53,717 nucleotides of DNA from JASFYU01 sp045046905 (GCA_045046905.1 JASFYU010000047.1:1-53717); one strand, 5' to 3'. Positions 34,409 through 43,555 are shown, numbered from the stretch's first letter. The notes: generated by a model not told the origin, from the letters alone. Made by a program: numbers and translations.

Positions 34409-35236
34409 ATGATTATAGACGCCCACCAGCATTTTTGGAAATACGAGCCCATAAAACATGGGTGGATAGATGAAAGTATGACGGTTATTCGTCAGGATTT
34501 TTTACCCTCTGATCTACAAAAAATATACGAGACCAACGGTATTGATGGCTGTGTGGCCGTACAGGCAGATCAAACTATAGAAGAAACTAATTTTCTTCTA
34601 AAACTTGCAGAGGAAAACAATTTTATCAAGGGGGTAGTAGGCTGGGTAGACCTAGGTGCCGAAAATATTGATTCGGTGCTTAATAACTACTCTTCGAATA
34701 AAAAGATGAAGGGCTTTCGGCATATCGTCCAAGGCGAGGCCGATCATAATTTTTTACTGCGGCCTAATTTTTTAAGGGGTATTTCATATCTTGAAAAATA
34801 CGGCTATGTGTATGATATCTTAATATTTCCGCATCAACTCGGTGCGGTCTTAGAGTTCGTAAAGAAATTTCCGCATCAAAAATTCATTATAGATCATATG
34901 GCCAAACCCTATGTTAAAGATGGGTTTTACGATGGCTGGGCAATTCTAATGGCCGAGATTGCCAAATCTGAAAATGTGTTTTGTAAACTGTCAGGAATGA
35001 TTACCGAAGCGGATTATAATTCGTGGACACCTGCACAGATAATTCCCTATATGGATTTGGTAATGCAGACTTTTGGACCCAAACGGATCTTATTCGGGTC
35101 GGACTGGCCCGTATGTTTGGTAGCAGGCAATTATACAGAAGTCAAAGCCTTGGTGACCGACTTTATTGCAGGGCTCAATCTTGCCGAGCAAGCGGCTATC
35201 ATGGGCGAAAATGCGATGCAATTTTATACACTTTAA
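34409..35236 (+). CDS. Amidohydrolase-family sugar lactonase (L-fucono/L-galactono/L-rhamnono-lactonase-like)
   Basis: 275 residues of the amidohydrolase 2 (COG3618) family. Metal-binding motifs are DAHQHFWKY (H-x-H), FIIDHMAKP and LFGSDWPVC. Characterised relatives open L-fucono-, L-galactono- or L-rhamnono-lactones. With the upstream zinc dehydrogenase and UxaB it would supply L-galactonate from its lactone. No signal peptide, so cytoplasmic. It is the last gene of the block before the IS debris. Confidence 0.88.
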   Translation: MIIDAHQHFWKYEPIKHGWIDESMTVIRQDFLPSDLQKIYETNGIDGCVAVQADQTIEETNFLLKLAEENNFIKGVVGWVDLGAENIDSVLNNYSSNKKMKGFRHIVQGEADHNFLLRPNFLRGISYLEKYGYVYDILIFPHQLGAVLEFVKKFPHQKFIIDHMAKPYVKDGFYDGWAILMAEIAKSENVFCKLSGMITEADYNSWTPAQIIPYMDLVMQTFGPKRILFGSDWPVCLVAGNYTEVKALVTDFIAGLNLAEQAAIMGENAMQFYTL

Positions 35237-35358
35237 CACAATACATACATAACCCACGACCTTAAATATAAATCTACGTTCGACCTCGGATTTAATCCGC
35301 AGAAGGCACCTAAACCACTATGGACTTAATGTACCATAGGTTTTTCAAACTATCAAAG

Positions 35359-35475
35359 ATGAAAAACAGCAAATTCACAGAGAGTCAAATCATCAAGGCA
35401 CTCAAAGAGAACGAACAAGGAAGGTCTGTAGGAGATATTTCTAGGGGACTGGGAAAGAGCACGTTTTATTACTGG
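35359..35475 (+). pseudogene. IS3-family transposase OrfA, N-terminal fragment
   Basis: MKNSKFTESQIIKALKEN followed by EQGRSVGDISRGLGKSTFYYW is the N-terminal helix-turn-helix of IS3-group OrfA proteins, which normally continue for another 50 or more residues. The homology stops at the Trp; after it the frame enters the neighbouring IS fragment and ends at 35550. Two residues seem to be missing between GLG and KSTFYYW. No OrfB is seen. Confidence 0.8.
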
Positions 35476-35482
35476 TTGGCAG

Positions 35483-35647
35483 GGGTGTTTCTTTATAACC
35501 TCTTTTTGCATACCAACCGACCGTGTTCACAGAATACCTACTTGTCCTAAATTTGCCGTCCCAAAGTAATTTCTTTACCTCCGGATGAAGCCTGAAAACC
35601 TCCTTCGCCGTAATACTCTTAATCGCTCTGATTATCTCTTTAACCTG
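35483..35647 (-). pseudogene. IS200/IS605-type Y1 transposase fragment
   Basis: On the minus strand IIRAIKSITAKEVFRLHP, EVKKLLWDGKFRTSRYSV and NTVGWYAKRGYKE resemble the middle-to-end of IS200/IS605 TnpA, where H-P/C-x-V-K-K-x-L-W and Y-x-V-x-T-V-G are conserved. The N-terminal part with the HUH motif is missing. It abuts the IS3 fragment, suggesting insertion of one element into the other followed by decay. Confidence 0.7.
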
Positions 35648-35725
35648 AGTTCGACGGAACTCTCCGAAGCAGAAAATGAACATGGGAATCAAGACCGATC
35701 TCCAAAAAATGGTATGTTACCTCAC

Positions 35726-35751
35726 CCGGAACTGCAAAAAGGCAGTTCCGG
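35726..35751 (+). repeat. Perfect hairpin in IS debris
   Basis: CCGGAACTGC and GCAGTTCCGG are exact inverted copies with a 6-nt A-rich loop. No T run follows. It could be the subterminal hairpin of the IS200-type element. Confidence 0.6.
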
Positions 35752-35961
35752 CCTCTCCCAAGGAGCGCTAAACCAGAAACCCCGAGGCAGGGCCATAGGG
35801 GAATTCTTTTCGATTAAAATTAAGGAGCGACTAGATAGTCTTTCTAAAACAAAACCAATCTAGTAATGCGGTTCTTTTTTCTGTCTTTTAAAATCGGTGA
35901 ACGATGATTCTTAGTCGACATATACACTAGAAACGTTCAACATATTTAGCTACAACGATTG

Positions 35962-37308
35962 TTAATGTAAAACCTTTTCCCAACCCGGTTCATATTCCCT
36001 ATTCCAGTACTTCATGGCCTCCTTATTGTTTAGTATGTGACCATTCTTTGGGTCAATTTTCAAGGCTTGTCCAGATCGCAATGCGATGTTACCTAGTTGA
36101 ACAAGTAAAGTACTTTGATGTCCTCCAACAATATCAGAGTTTAGTTGTACTCCTTTGCGGATAGCATCAAAAAGGTTTTGGATATGTAAAACGTCCAAAT
36201 TCTGAGAGGGATTCGAAAGATTGTCAGTACCTATTTTCCGACTACCATTCACTTCCTTTATTAATTTATTATTTAAATCATAAACTTTATATGAATTACC
36301 ACCCTCTATAATCAAAGAACCATTTTCTCCATAAAACATTACTCCTACTCCACTTCCTTCGATCGAACGGCCATTACAACTTCTTCCCTCCCAGGTCATT
36401 AGGGTATTATTGTCAAACTCCAGGTTTATAATTTGTGTATCGGGTGTTTCCCAATCGTCATCATAACGATATCGACCACCATTCGAACTCACCCTTGTCG
36501 GATAATCTACCCCTAAACCCCATCTTGCTATATCGATAAAGTGGGTTCCATTATTCAGTGCTTCACCTGTTCCCCAATTCCAAAACCAATGCCAATTATA
36601 ATGGATAATATTATCTCGAAATGCTTCTCGAGGTGCAGGCCCCTGCCATAATTCATAATTTAACCAAGAAGGCACCTCAGTTATTTTACCTTTTCCAATG
36701 GAAGGGCGGTTATTAGCATACCAGGTTTTGGCAAAATAGGGTCGACCAATAATTCCTTGTTTCAATTCATCAATGGCCATTATGACATTTGGCCAAGAAC
36801 GACGTTGGTTTCCCAACTGAATCACTCTATTGTATTTACTAGCCGCTGCTACAACGAGTTCACCTTCATTTGGATTGTGACTTGCCGGTTTCTCCAAATA
36901 AACGTGTTTCCCTGCCTTACATGCCATGATAGCTGCTAGTGCATGCCAATGGTCTGGTGCCGTCACTATTAAAATATCCACGTTCTTATCATCCAAGGCC
37001 TTTCTAAAATCTGTTACATGTTTGGGTTTTTTATTTTGTATTTTTTCTATGGCACCTATAAACTTTTCAGATGCCCTTTTATCCACATCACAAGAATACA
37101 TGACTTCGCAATTTGGCTGCATGGCAAAGTTGGATCCAACGGCATGCCCCCTACTGTTCACACCCATAACAGCAACTTTGAGGCGTTCATTAGCTCCTAA
37201 TATATTACTATAACTCTTAGCGCTGAACCCTGGTAGTATTCCTCCAATAGAGAAAGATGAGACACCTAAAGCAGTCTTTTTTATAAAATCTCTTCGTTTG
37301 TTTTCCAT
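35962..37308 (-). CDS. Exported Gfo/Idh/MocA-family oxidoreductase
   Basis: About 448 residues from the ATG at 37308 (MENKRRDFIKKTALGVSSF); a start at 37350 would place 14 residues before the signal. The RRDFIKK segment is a Tat motif. The Rossmann segment KVAVMGVNSRGHAVG, VTAPDHWHALAAIMACKAG and the catalytic-lysine motif HVYLEKPASHNP identify the family. It is the last gene of a four-gene minus-strand set encoding exported proteins. A distinct relative occurs at 20049; the two are similar only at the family level. Substrate unknown, likely a sugar derivative. Confidence 0.88.
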   Translation of the reverse strand: MENKRRDFIKKTALGVSSFSIGGILPGFSAKSYSNILGANERLKVAVMGVNSRGHAVGSNFAMQPNCEVMYSCDVDKRASEKFIGAIEKIQNKKPKHVTDFRKALDDKNVDILIVTAPDHWHALAAIMACKAGKHVYLEKPASHNPNEGELVVAAASKYNRVIQLGNQRRSWPNVIMAIDELKQGIIGRPYFAKTWYANNRPSIGKGKITEVPSWLNYELWQGPAPREAFRDNIIHYNWHWFWNWGTGEALNNGTHFIDIARWGLGVDYPTRVSSNGGRYRYDDDWETPDTQIINLEFDNNTLMTWEGRSCNGRSIEGSGVGVMFYGENGSLIIEGGNSYKVYDLNNKLIKEVNGSRKIGTDNLSNPSQNLDVLHIQNLFDAIRKGVQLNSDIVGGHQSTLLVQLGNIALRSGQALKIDPKNGHILNNKEAMKYWNREYEPGWEKVLH

Positions 37309-37466
37309 GTGTTGTTTTTTGATTCTTGTTTTATGCCATGTTAATAGCACGCAATGGTCATTCTGATTTTTTTACTATAGAAAAAAATTTAGGTTCTTCT
37401 TGTTTTGCACTCTTGTATCGAACGTAGCGGTAACCCATTTTACAACGTCACAAGTCTATTAATTTA

Positions 37467-38906
37467 TCATAAACCATTACGAAGTAAATCATGTACGGCT
37501 TCCACGATTATATCTTCTATTTCTGGCTTGTAGGGAGATGGTTTGTTGTACCAGTACATACTGTCTTCCGCTTCATAACCCCCCTCTTCAATAACACGAC
37601 TAGAAGCAATGTAACTTGGCACATCATTGCTATAAGCATTAACCCATAAAGTTTCTGACCCCAATTCCTTTTTTAATCGAAGCGAGTAGTCCACAACAAC
37701 TTCACCGGGCAAGTTTACCATAACCATTTGTTTGCCAAAAGTCCAAACTTGTATGGAATAGGATAATTTAGAGGGAATAGTTTCACCCCTTAGCGCCCTA
37801 TATAAAGCTAACCGTGAATAGTATCCCTTTATGGAATTCTCTTTACTTTGCTTCGTTAATTCAGAGATGCTGGGTACATGGGCAAAAGGAAGTTCTACTG
37901 TTTTAATTTTTCCTTTTGGAGGTTCGGCAATAGGCTCTAATTGTTGTGCTAGTAATCTTTCGGCCTCGTCTGCAATTTGTTTTCCATAGGCCCGCATTTG
38001 TTCCATCTCCCCCCTAGGCGAAGGATTAGAGTCACCTCCACACCCTATAGCTACCATGGCCATAGCTCCCGGATGGCGTTTTTCTATTCTAATTTTCGCC
38101 TCACTGATCCAGTCTCCATATATCTGATTTACACTACCAATAGTAGTGGCATGACAGGCGTAATTTACCAAAACAGCCTGCAACTCGCCCTTGGTATCGG
38201 TTATCTTTAGCAAGGGCATAGCATGATCCACAGGACCACCCTCTGTACGTCTATTCTTCGCGAAGCCCACTTTACCCTGCCCCCAAGAGACCAATGATGG
38301 TTTTCTATTTGCCAAAGCCTCTAAGGAAACTTGTTTAAGCTTCTTTTTCAGTTCCTCTACATACAATGCAATATGCTCCAAATGGTCCAAAGACAATAAG
38401 TTATCGCTAAAACCTTCTTTTCTTGCTTGAAGAATATTGAGTAGATTGCCTACTTCTGGACCACCGTGTGTATGTGATGCGCAGATGACCACTCGAGATG
38501 CATCGATATTGACTTCCTTAGCCAATGTTTCCACAAGATTATCGGTAATGTATTTTGAAATCCCCACCAAATCAACGGTCAATAGTATCGATGGTTGCTG
38601 CACATCACTTCCAAATGCCAAGGCCTTGGCTTCTAAACGATGAATTATTTTATCGGTCTCATTGGCACCCCTAGCAGCATATCCGGCCAAACGAATTGGT
38701 GTTTGCGGGGTGATATCTACCCGCGCCGCGCCAACTAACATTTCTCCATTTTTCACCAAACCTTTTTTGGTTTGAGCTATAGTGGCACAGCCCACAAAAA
38801 TGCTCAAAACGATTATATAAAGACCTTTTCTTAAAAAAAAACTGCTCAGGATCGGAAATAGCATCGTGATAGCAATGCAAAAATGGGGTTTTCTCATTTT
38901 ACTCAA
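37467..38906 (-). CDS. Neutral/alkaline ceramidase-like exported hydrolase
   Basis: 479 residues. Hydrophobic leader segments (AITMLFPILSSFFL, GLYIIVLSIFVGC) suggest export, and an internal start before MLFPILSS is possible. The domain matches neutral/alkaline ceramidase N-terminal domains: VGAARVDITPQTPIRLAGYAARG, ILLTVDLVGI, CASHTHGGPEVG (zinc histidines), VNYACHATTIG and GDWISEAK. In Bacteroidota these proteins often occur in carbohydrate loci with unknown substrates, so true ceramide hydrolysis is not implied. It starts 18 bp after the propeller gene's stop. Confidence 0.85.
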   Translation of the reverse strand: MSKMRKPHFCIAITMLFPILSSFFLRKGLYIIVLSIFVGCATIAQTKKGLVKNGEMLVGAARVDITPQTPIRLAGYAARGANETDKIIHRLEAKALAFGSDVQQPSILLTVDLVGISKYITDNLVETLAKEVNIDASRVVICASHTHGGPEVGNLLNILQARKEGFSDNLLSLDHLEHIALYVEELKKKLKQVSLEALANRKPSLVSWGQGKVGFAKNRRTEGGPVDHAMPLLKITDTKGELQAVLVNYACHATTIGSVNQIYGDWISEAKIRIEKRHPGAMAMVAIGCGGDSNPSPRGEMEQMRAYGKQIADEAERLLAQQLEPIAEPPKGKIKTVELPFAHVPSISELTKQSKENSIKGYYSRLALYRALRGETIPSKLSYSIQVWTFGKQMVMVNLPGEVVVDYSLRLKKELGSETLWVNAYSNDVPSYIASSRVIEEGGYEAEDSMYWYNKPSPYKPEIEDIIVEAVHDLLRNGL

Positions 38907-38924
38907 ATTGGTTATATTAATTGT

Positions 38925-40331
38925 CTATTTTCCTTGAAAAGGATTGGGGATTTTAATAAGGTCCTCCACTACCTTTCCGTTATACTCGAACCTTGCCAAG
39001 GTAAATACGTCGCCGTTATGCCCAATAGCAATGGAATTTACATGCGTTGGAAATTTGCCGTCCTCATAAAAAATTGAGCCGTGATCAATATATTTCTGAT
39101 TGGGTATATTGTACGTTATCAAATGTAGATTTTCCAGTCCTTTTGCACCTCCCATGGCAATTTCTTCCAATCCTTTCACCCTTTTCCCATTAATATAAAT
39201 AGGACCTCCGGTCAGGTAGTACAGTGTCTCCTTATCTGGGCCTAGTTGAAAACCTAGATAACCGTAGCTAAATTGGTCGAACATTCCGCTCTTCTTGGAA
39301 GGTTCCGAGGTAATGCGCTCAACTATTTCAATCTTTCGCAGCTTTGGATCAAACTTGAACAAATATCCAGAATTACCATGAACACCATAAGCTACACCTT
39401 CTGGGGCGTACCAAACAATGGTCCTCCAATTATAACCCATATTTCCAGGTCTGGTAGGATCAAATTTCCCAAAATAATCCAGTTTTAAATCTATTCCCTC
39501 CACTTTTTTAAACGAGGACATACCCGGTGAATAGGTATAAATATCACCTTCGGAAGAAGAAAAATATACGGCCCCATCTCTGTGGTCAATAAACATGGAG
39601 CGACAAATAACCCTATAATCGTCTCCCGGTGTGCCCGCCTCGCCGTTCGCTAATATTTTACCTAAATTCTTTAGTTCACCGGTATTAAGGTCATAATGTA
39701 AGAAATAGCCTTTGGCCCAAGAAATCGCATATATTTGACCACGTTCGGCGTCCATTTCCATAGTTATAATACCTTCTCCCTCAGGAGCAATGGCCAAATC
39801 TTCAAATTCACCTGTAGAAAGGTCATACGAAATAATATGTCCACCTGGGTACAGTTTAAACCCATCAGGTTCATTTTCTGGCAGGCGTTCCATGCCATCG
39901 ATAATTTCATAGTACCCGACATGAGTTCCAAAATAAAGTTTGCCCTTGCTTTCATAAAACCGTACATGGCTTTTACCCTGTGAAATCGCTTTCATCTCTT
40001 TTTCGCCTACAATATCCGTTAAGTCGGCTACAAATTCCGTTTTATCGATTTCAGGGTCGTAGACGTACATTTGCCCTCCTACCTCAATTTCTTCTGAAGA
40101 AAGAACATAATATATTTTACCGTTGCTAGCTACAGAAATGGCGTTATAAGTGTCATGCGCCAATTCAAACCCGGAGTAATAACGTTTTGCTATCAAAGTA
40201 TCCGTTTTTTCGTCTAGCGTATCAGAATTTAAGTTTTTTTCAGCTTTTTTGTCATCACAGCCTAAGCCAATTAATAGGGTGAAAATTGCAATGGAACCAT
40301 TTCTTGCTATTTTGAAAATTTTGTTTTTCAT
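38925..40331 (-). CDS. Beta-propeller lipoprotein of unknown function (SMP-30/YncE-like)
   Basis: 468 residues with a lipobox (FTLLIGLGC). The rest reads as repeated propeller blades of the type NGKIYYVLSS, GKLYFGTHVG, GQIYAISWAKG, GAVYFSSSEGDIYTY and KETLYYLTGG. I recognise no catalytic motif. It lies between the aminotransferase (119-bp gap) and the ceramidase-like gene (18 bp), in the same direction. A binding or lactonase-like role is possible but cannot be supported. Confidence 0.7.
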   Translation of the reverse strand: MKNKIFKIARNGSIAIFTLLIGLGCDDKKAEKNLNSDTLDEKTDTLIAKRYYSGFELAHDTYNAISVASNGKIYYVLSSEEIEVGGQMYVYDPEIDKTEFVADLTDIVGEKEMKAISQGKSHVRFYESKGKLYFGTHVGYYEIIDGMERLPENEPDGFKLYPGGHIISYDLSTGEFEDLAIAPEGEGIITMEMDAERGQIYAISWAKGYFLHYDLNTGELKNLGKILANGEAGTPGDDYRVICRSMFIDHRDGAVYFSSSEGDIYTYSPGMSSFKKVEGIDLKLDYFGKFDPTRPGNMGYNWRTIVWYAPEGVAYGVHGNSGYLFKFDPKLRKIEIVERITSEPSKKSGMFDQFSYGYLGFQLGPDKETLYYLTGGPIYINGKRVKGLEEIAMGGAKGLENLHLITYNIPNQKYIDHGSIFYEDGKFPTHVNSIAIGHNGDVFTLARFEYNGKVVEDLIKIPNPFQGK

Positions 40332-40450
40332 TATATAATCTCATTAAAATTTATTTCATTTCAATTGACGAACACTTGCTCAAGAGTTCAAATTTAAACT
40401 TGGCGAATCGTGCGAGGAAAAAAGACCATGCTTGTTCGACCGACCGAGTT

Positions 40451-41830
40451 TTATCCCATTGCTTTTTTTATCTCGTCACTATATTTTTGAATTCCCCCTA
40501 TTGCGGTGGCAATGTTATCCATATCAGATTTTTCACTCAAAAGCATATTCTGATACATCCATATTCCTTCCTCATTACAAAGCCTATCGGTTACAGGACA
40601 TTGATTCCTTTCTAGGTAAGCATTGTAATCCAACATTTCCGGGGGATACATCAATTGAAAATTCTTGGATTTGAAAGCATTGTCTAGATAAGGCATCTTG
40701 TTCAAAGGGGCATATCCTCCTGAGCTTTTTATCCCCTCTGCATTCAAGGCTTTTAAAAACAGATTCCTACTTAGCCCATTAAATTCTTCTTTATGATATC
40801 TAAAAGGGAAAAGATGATAGGCCGCCCTAGTAACGCTACCATATAGTTTATAGGGTGTTATACCAGGAATATCCTTAATTAGGGAAGACAGGTACGCTGC
40901 GTTTTCGCCACGCTTGACGGTCTCTTGTTCCAAACGTTTCAATTGTGCCAGCCCAATAGCAGCTTGATACTCGGTAATACGTAATTTTGTTCCCGCGATT
41001 ATGCTTCCAGAACCTACTTCTCCAACTACCGTGCCATATGGGTTTCCATAATTATGGTACGAGTAGCATCTATCCATAAAGTCATCATCATCACTTACAA
41101 TCGCCCCGCCCTCACCAATAGCCATGTTTTTCGAGTTCTGAAAACTAAAACATCCTGCCTTTCCGAATGTTCCTACTTTTTTATTGTCAATTTCGGCCAG
41201 CCAACCTTGACAAGCGTCTTCTATAATAACTAAATCATGCTTGTCAGCAATCTTCATTATTGCGTTCATATCAGCTGGGAGCCCCAAAATATGTACCGGC
41301 ATTATGGCAGTGGTACGAGAAGTGATTTTCTCTTCAATCTTGGCAGGGTCTATTTGAAATGTTTCAGGGTCGCTATCTACAAAGATTGGAATTGCACCCG
41401 TTGCCAAAATTGAGGCTGCAGAGGCAATAAAGGTGTATGAGGAAACAATAACCTCATCTCCGCCCCCGATTCCCGATTGAACCAATGCGGTAATTAAGGC
41501 ATTGGTTCCGTTTACAACGGCTAGAGCTCTTTTTGAACCGATGGTCTTTGCCCATTCTTCTTCAAATTCCTTCACCACCCCAGCACGAGACCAAACCCCA
41601 CTTCTGAGCACCTCTATTACTTTTTTCTCATCCGTTTCAGGGTTCCAAACAGGCCATTTAGGCCATTCCCCCGAATGGGACGGTGTACCCCCAAGAATTG
41701 CCGGTTTTGAGGAAAAATTCGAGTTGCAAGCCAGTATAGGAGGTAGTACACCGGTCATGAGTATAGCCCCCATACCTGCTTTTGCGTTTTGTTCTACAAA
41801 CTTGCGCCGTGAATATTTTCGTTCGTCCAT
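40451..41830 (-). CDS. DegT/DnrJ/EryC1/StrS-family PLP aminotransferase with Tat and lipoprotein signals
   Basis: 459 residues. The N-terminus has a twin-arginine motif (YSRRKFVEQ, residues 7-15) and a lipobox ending at Cys35 (PPILAC). The rest is a DegT-type fold: VNGTNALITALVQSGIG, DEVIVSSYTFIASAASIL, IIEDACQGW and the PLP-lysine segment SFQNSKNMAIGEGGA, so the active lysine is present. DegT enzymes normally aminate nucleotide sugars in the cytoplasm; an exported, lipid-anchored copy is unusual. It is the first gene of the four-gene set. Confidence 0.88.
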   Translation of the reverse strand: MDERKYSRRKFVEQNAKAGMGAILMTGVLPPILACNSNFSSKPAILGGTPSHSGEWPKWPVWNPETDEKKVIEVLRSGVWSRAGVVKEFEEEWAKTIGSKRALAVVNGTNALITALVQSGIGGGDEVIVSSYTFIASAASILATGAIPIFVDSDPETFQIDPAKIEEKITSRTTAIMPVHILGLPADMNAIMKIADKHDLVIIEDACQGWLAEIDNKKVGTFGKAGCFSFQNSKNMAIGEGGAIVSDDDDFMDRCYSYHNYGNPYGTVVGEVGSGSIIAGTKLRITEYQAAIGLAQLKRLEQETVKRGENAAYLSSLIKDIPGITPYKLYGSVTRAAYHLFPFRYHKEEFNGLSRNLFLKALNAEGIKSSGGYAPLNKMPYLDNAFKSKNFQLMYPPEMLDYNAYLERNQCPVTDRLCNEEGIWMYQNMLLSEKSDMDNIATAIGGIQKYSDEIKKAMG

Positions 41831-41851
41831 TTAGTACAAATTTATTTTTTC

Positions 41852-42560
41852 TCAGAACTCATTTAAACTATTTGACTTAGGCGCATAATCACTACTATTT
41901 TTACTATAGCAGGGCGGACTGTTCACCATCTTTAGCATTACGTTGTTGAAGATTCCTTCTTTCATAAAGCTCCTATTGAACCTACAGCAGTACTCGTCGA
42001 GATAGTCCTGTAAATACAGGATAGTGCTATCCCTTGAGGTTCGTTATCACCCCTTGCCTCTCTTCTCGATTGTAATCACGACCAGCTTCTTGTTCTTCCT
42101 GTCGCGTACTCCCTGTTCGCCGAAGACGGTCTCGTCCACCTCCGCCGTGCCGGTTATGGGGTACTTGTCCGAGCTTTTCATGACCTTTATCACCTTTCTC
42201 TTGAACTTCTGGCAGGTTTTCTGCCTTAGGACAAGCTTACTAGAGAGCTCCGTGTAGGTAATGTCCTTTTTATTGGCGGACACGAAATATACAATGAAGA
42301 ACGCCTTGAGTAAGCCGAATTTTACCTTGTGGAAAAGCGTACCGGCCGTGGGGAATTCTGTATAATTGGACCGGAAACATTGCCGAGATAGCGGCGACAT
42401 TCCCTACAGTTACGGCTGTGGCTACATTTAGGACACTTATACCCATTGCCTATCAGTACCGCCAAATGGGCCAGACAACTGTCATTGTCCGGAAACCTGT
42501 CTCGAAAATCGAAAAGGGAGGGTGGTCCTTGAATCTTTGCTCTATATCTTGAATGGTCAT
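41852..42560 (-). pseudogene. IS1595-family (ISXO2-type) transposase remnant
   Basis: On the minus strand from an ATG at 42560 one frame reads the IS1595 N-terminus, with RFPDNDSCLAHLAVLIGNGY and the zinc-ribbon cysteines KCPKCSHSRNC. A shifted frame (from about 42355) continues with FHKVKFGLLKAFFIVYFVSA and the DDE start AEVDETVFGEQG. A third piece (about 42020-41852) gives the C-terminal DYLDEYCCRFNRSFMKEG and IFNNVMLKMVNSPP. The central catalytic core between them is deleted. So the element is broken by at least one frameshift and one deletion. Confidence 0.8.
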
Positions 42561-42671
42561 TTACCCGAATTTACCACTTTTATCATTAATAATCATACGT
42601 CTAAGTCTATTTGGTTTTCATTGTTGTTCTTATAATTTAGTTATGTTATTTATTCTCCCAGTCATTTTTAA

Positions 42672-42722
42672 CTTAGAATCTGAGTTCGACCTAAGATCTG
42701 ATCTACAGAATGCAAATAAAAG
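42672..42722 (+). repeat. Family B repeat copy
   Basis: CTGAGTTCGACCTAAGATCTG followed by ATCTACAGAATGCAAATAA parallels the piece near 35279 (GTTCGACCTCGGATTTAATC, CGCAGAAGGC). The rest of 42561-42818 shows nothing recognisable. Confidence 0.55.
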
Positions 42723-42818
42723 GTGAGATTTGAAATGGAAAGTTTGAGGGGATATGTGGATATTTTAAACGGTAATATGGAGTCCATCGCCACGTATCCC
42801 GTAAAGATTGTGAGTGAT

Positions 42819-42850
42819 TTTGTTTATGTTGGTTTTTCTTAATAATTTTG
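42819..42850 (+). promoter_or_regulatory. Strong flavobacterial promoter before the DUF4202 gene
   Basis: TTTG at 42819-42822 and TAATTTTG at 42843-42850 are separated by exactly 20 bp, matching the TTTG-N19-21-TAnnTTTG consensus fully. The start codon is 19 bp further down. Confidence 0.8.
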
Positions 42851-42869
42851 GACAAACGCTACATAACAT

Positions 42870-43460
42870 ATGAATTCTTCAGAAAGAGTTGCCAAAGCTT
42901 TTGAACATTTCGATAAAGCGAACAGTAATGACCCAAATAGTGAAAACCACAATGGGCAAGAATACGCAAAAGAAGTACTATACGCCATTCGCATGACCGA
43001 CACGTTGACCAATTTCGCACCCACTGCTCCCGAAACCTTACAGTTGACCGCCCGTTGTCAGCATATTTGCCGATGGCAGATTCCGAGGGACTCCTATCCA
43101 ATGAATCGAGTTGGCTATTTACAATGGCGCCAGGATTTAAAAAAATTCCATGTTAAAAAAGCAAGCGAAATCCTGAGTGAAGTAGGCTATGGTGAAGACG
43201 TCATTGCCAAAGTCGGTTTTTTACTTGAAAAAAAACAGTTGAAAAAAAACAAAGACACCCAAACATTAGAAGATGTAATCTGCCTAGTATTTTTAGAGCA
43301 TTACTTTGAAGCTTTCGCCCAAAAACATGCAGAAGATAAAATAATCGTAGTACTCCAAAAAACATGGCGAAAAATGTCGAAAAAAGGGCAGGAGGCTGCC
43401 TTGTCACTTCCGCTTTCAAAAAGCACATTAGCATTAGTCACCAAGGCGGTTTTGGGTTAA
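42870..43460 (+). CDS. DUF4202 family protein
   Basis: 196 residues, soluble, with the family features GQEYAKEVLYAIRMTDTL, LTARCQHICRWQIPRDSYP and YLQWRQDLKKFHVKKASEIL. Histidine and glutamate/aspartate positions (RCQHICRW, FLEHYFE) resemble an HD-like helical protein, but no activity is known to me. It is first in a trio with a sirohaem-type dehydrogenase and a DUF7009 protein, which suggests a link to nitrite/sulfite assimilation or sirohaem. Confidence 0.85.
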   Translation: MNSSERVAKAFEHFDKANSNDPNSENHNGQEYAKEVLYAIRMTDTLTNFAPTAPETLQLTARCQHICRWQIPRDSYPMNRVGYLQWRQDLKKFHVKKASEILSEVGYGEDVIAKVGFLLEKKQLKKNKDTQTLEDVICLVFLEHYFEAFAQKHAEDKIIVVLQKTWRKMSKKGQEAALSLPLSKSTLALVTKAVLG

Positions 43461-43489
43461 TACTTTCTCACTTATGACTTCGAATAAAT

Positions 43490-43555
43490 GACTTCAATCT
43501 AAAGGTACGAGCTAGGCTTCCGAAAAGAATTTTTCATTCCGATAGCTATTCTTTC
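43490..43555 (+). repeat. Dispersed intergenic repeat, family A (partial)
   Basis: TGACTTCAATCTAAAGGTAC, a GCTTCCGAAAAGAATTTTTC block and ATTCCGATAGCTATTC match the first half of family A, in plus orientation, between two co-directional genes. Confidence 0.6.

Larger units (their letters stand above)
35237..35961. repeat. 725-bp stretch of IS debris and repeats
   Basis: It contains a family B piece (GTTCGACCTCGGATTTAATC, about 35279), a piece of an IS3-type OrfA (35359-35475), a piece of an IS200-type TnpA on the minus strand (35483-35647), a CCTGAGTTCGACGG block near 35641, a perfect 10-bp hairpin (35726-35751) and a CCCCGAGGCAGGGCCATAGG block near 35782 that also occurs near 19444. No complete gene is present. 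Confidence 0.75.
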
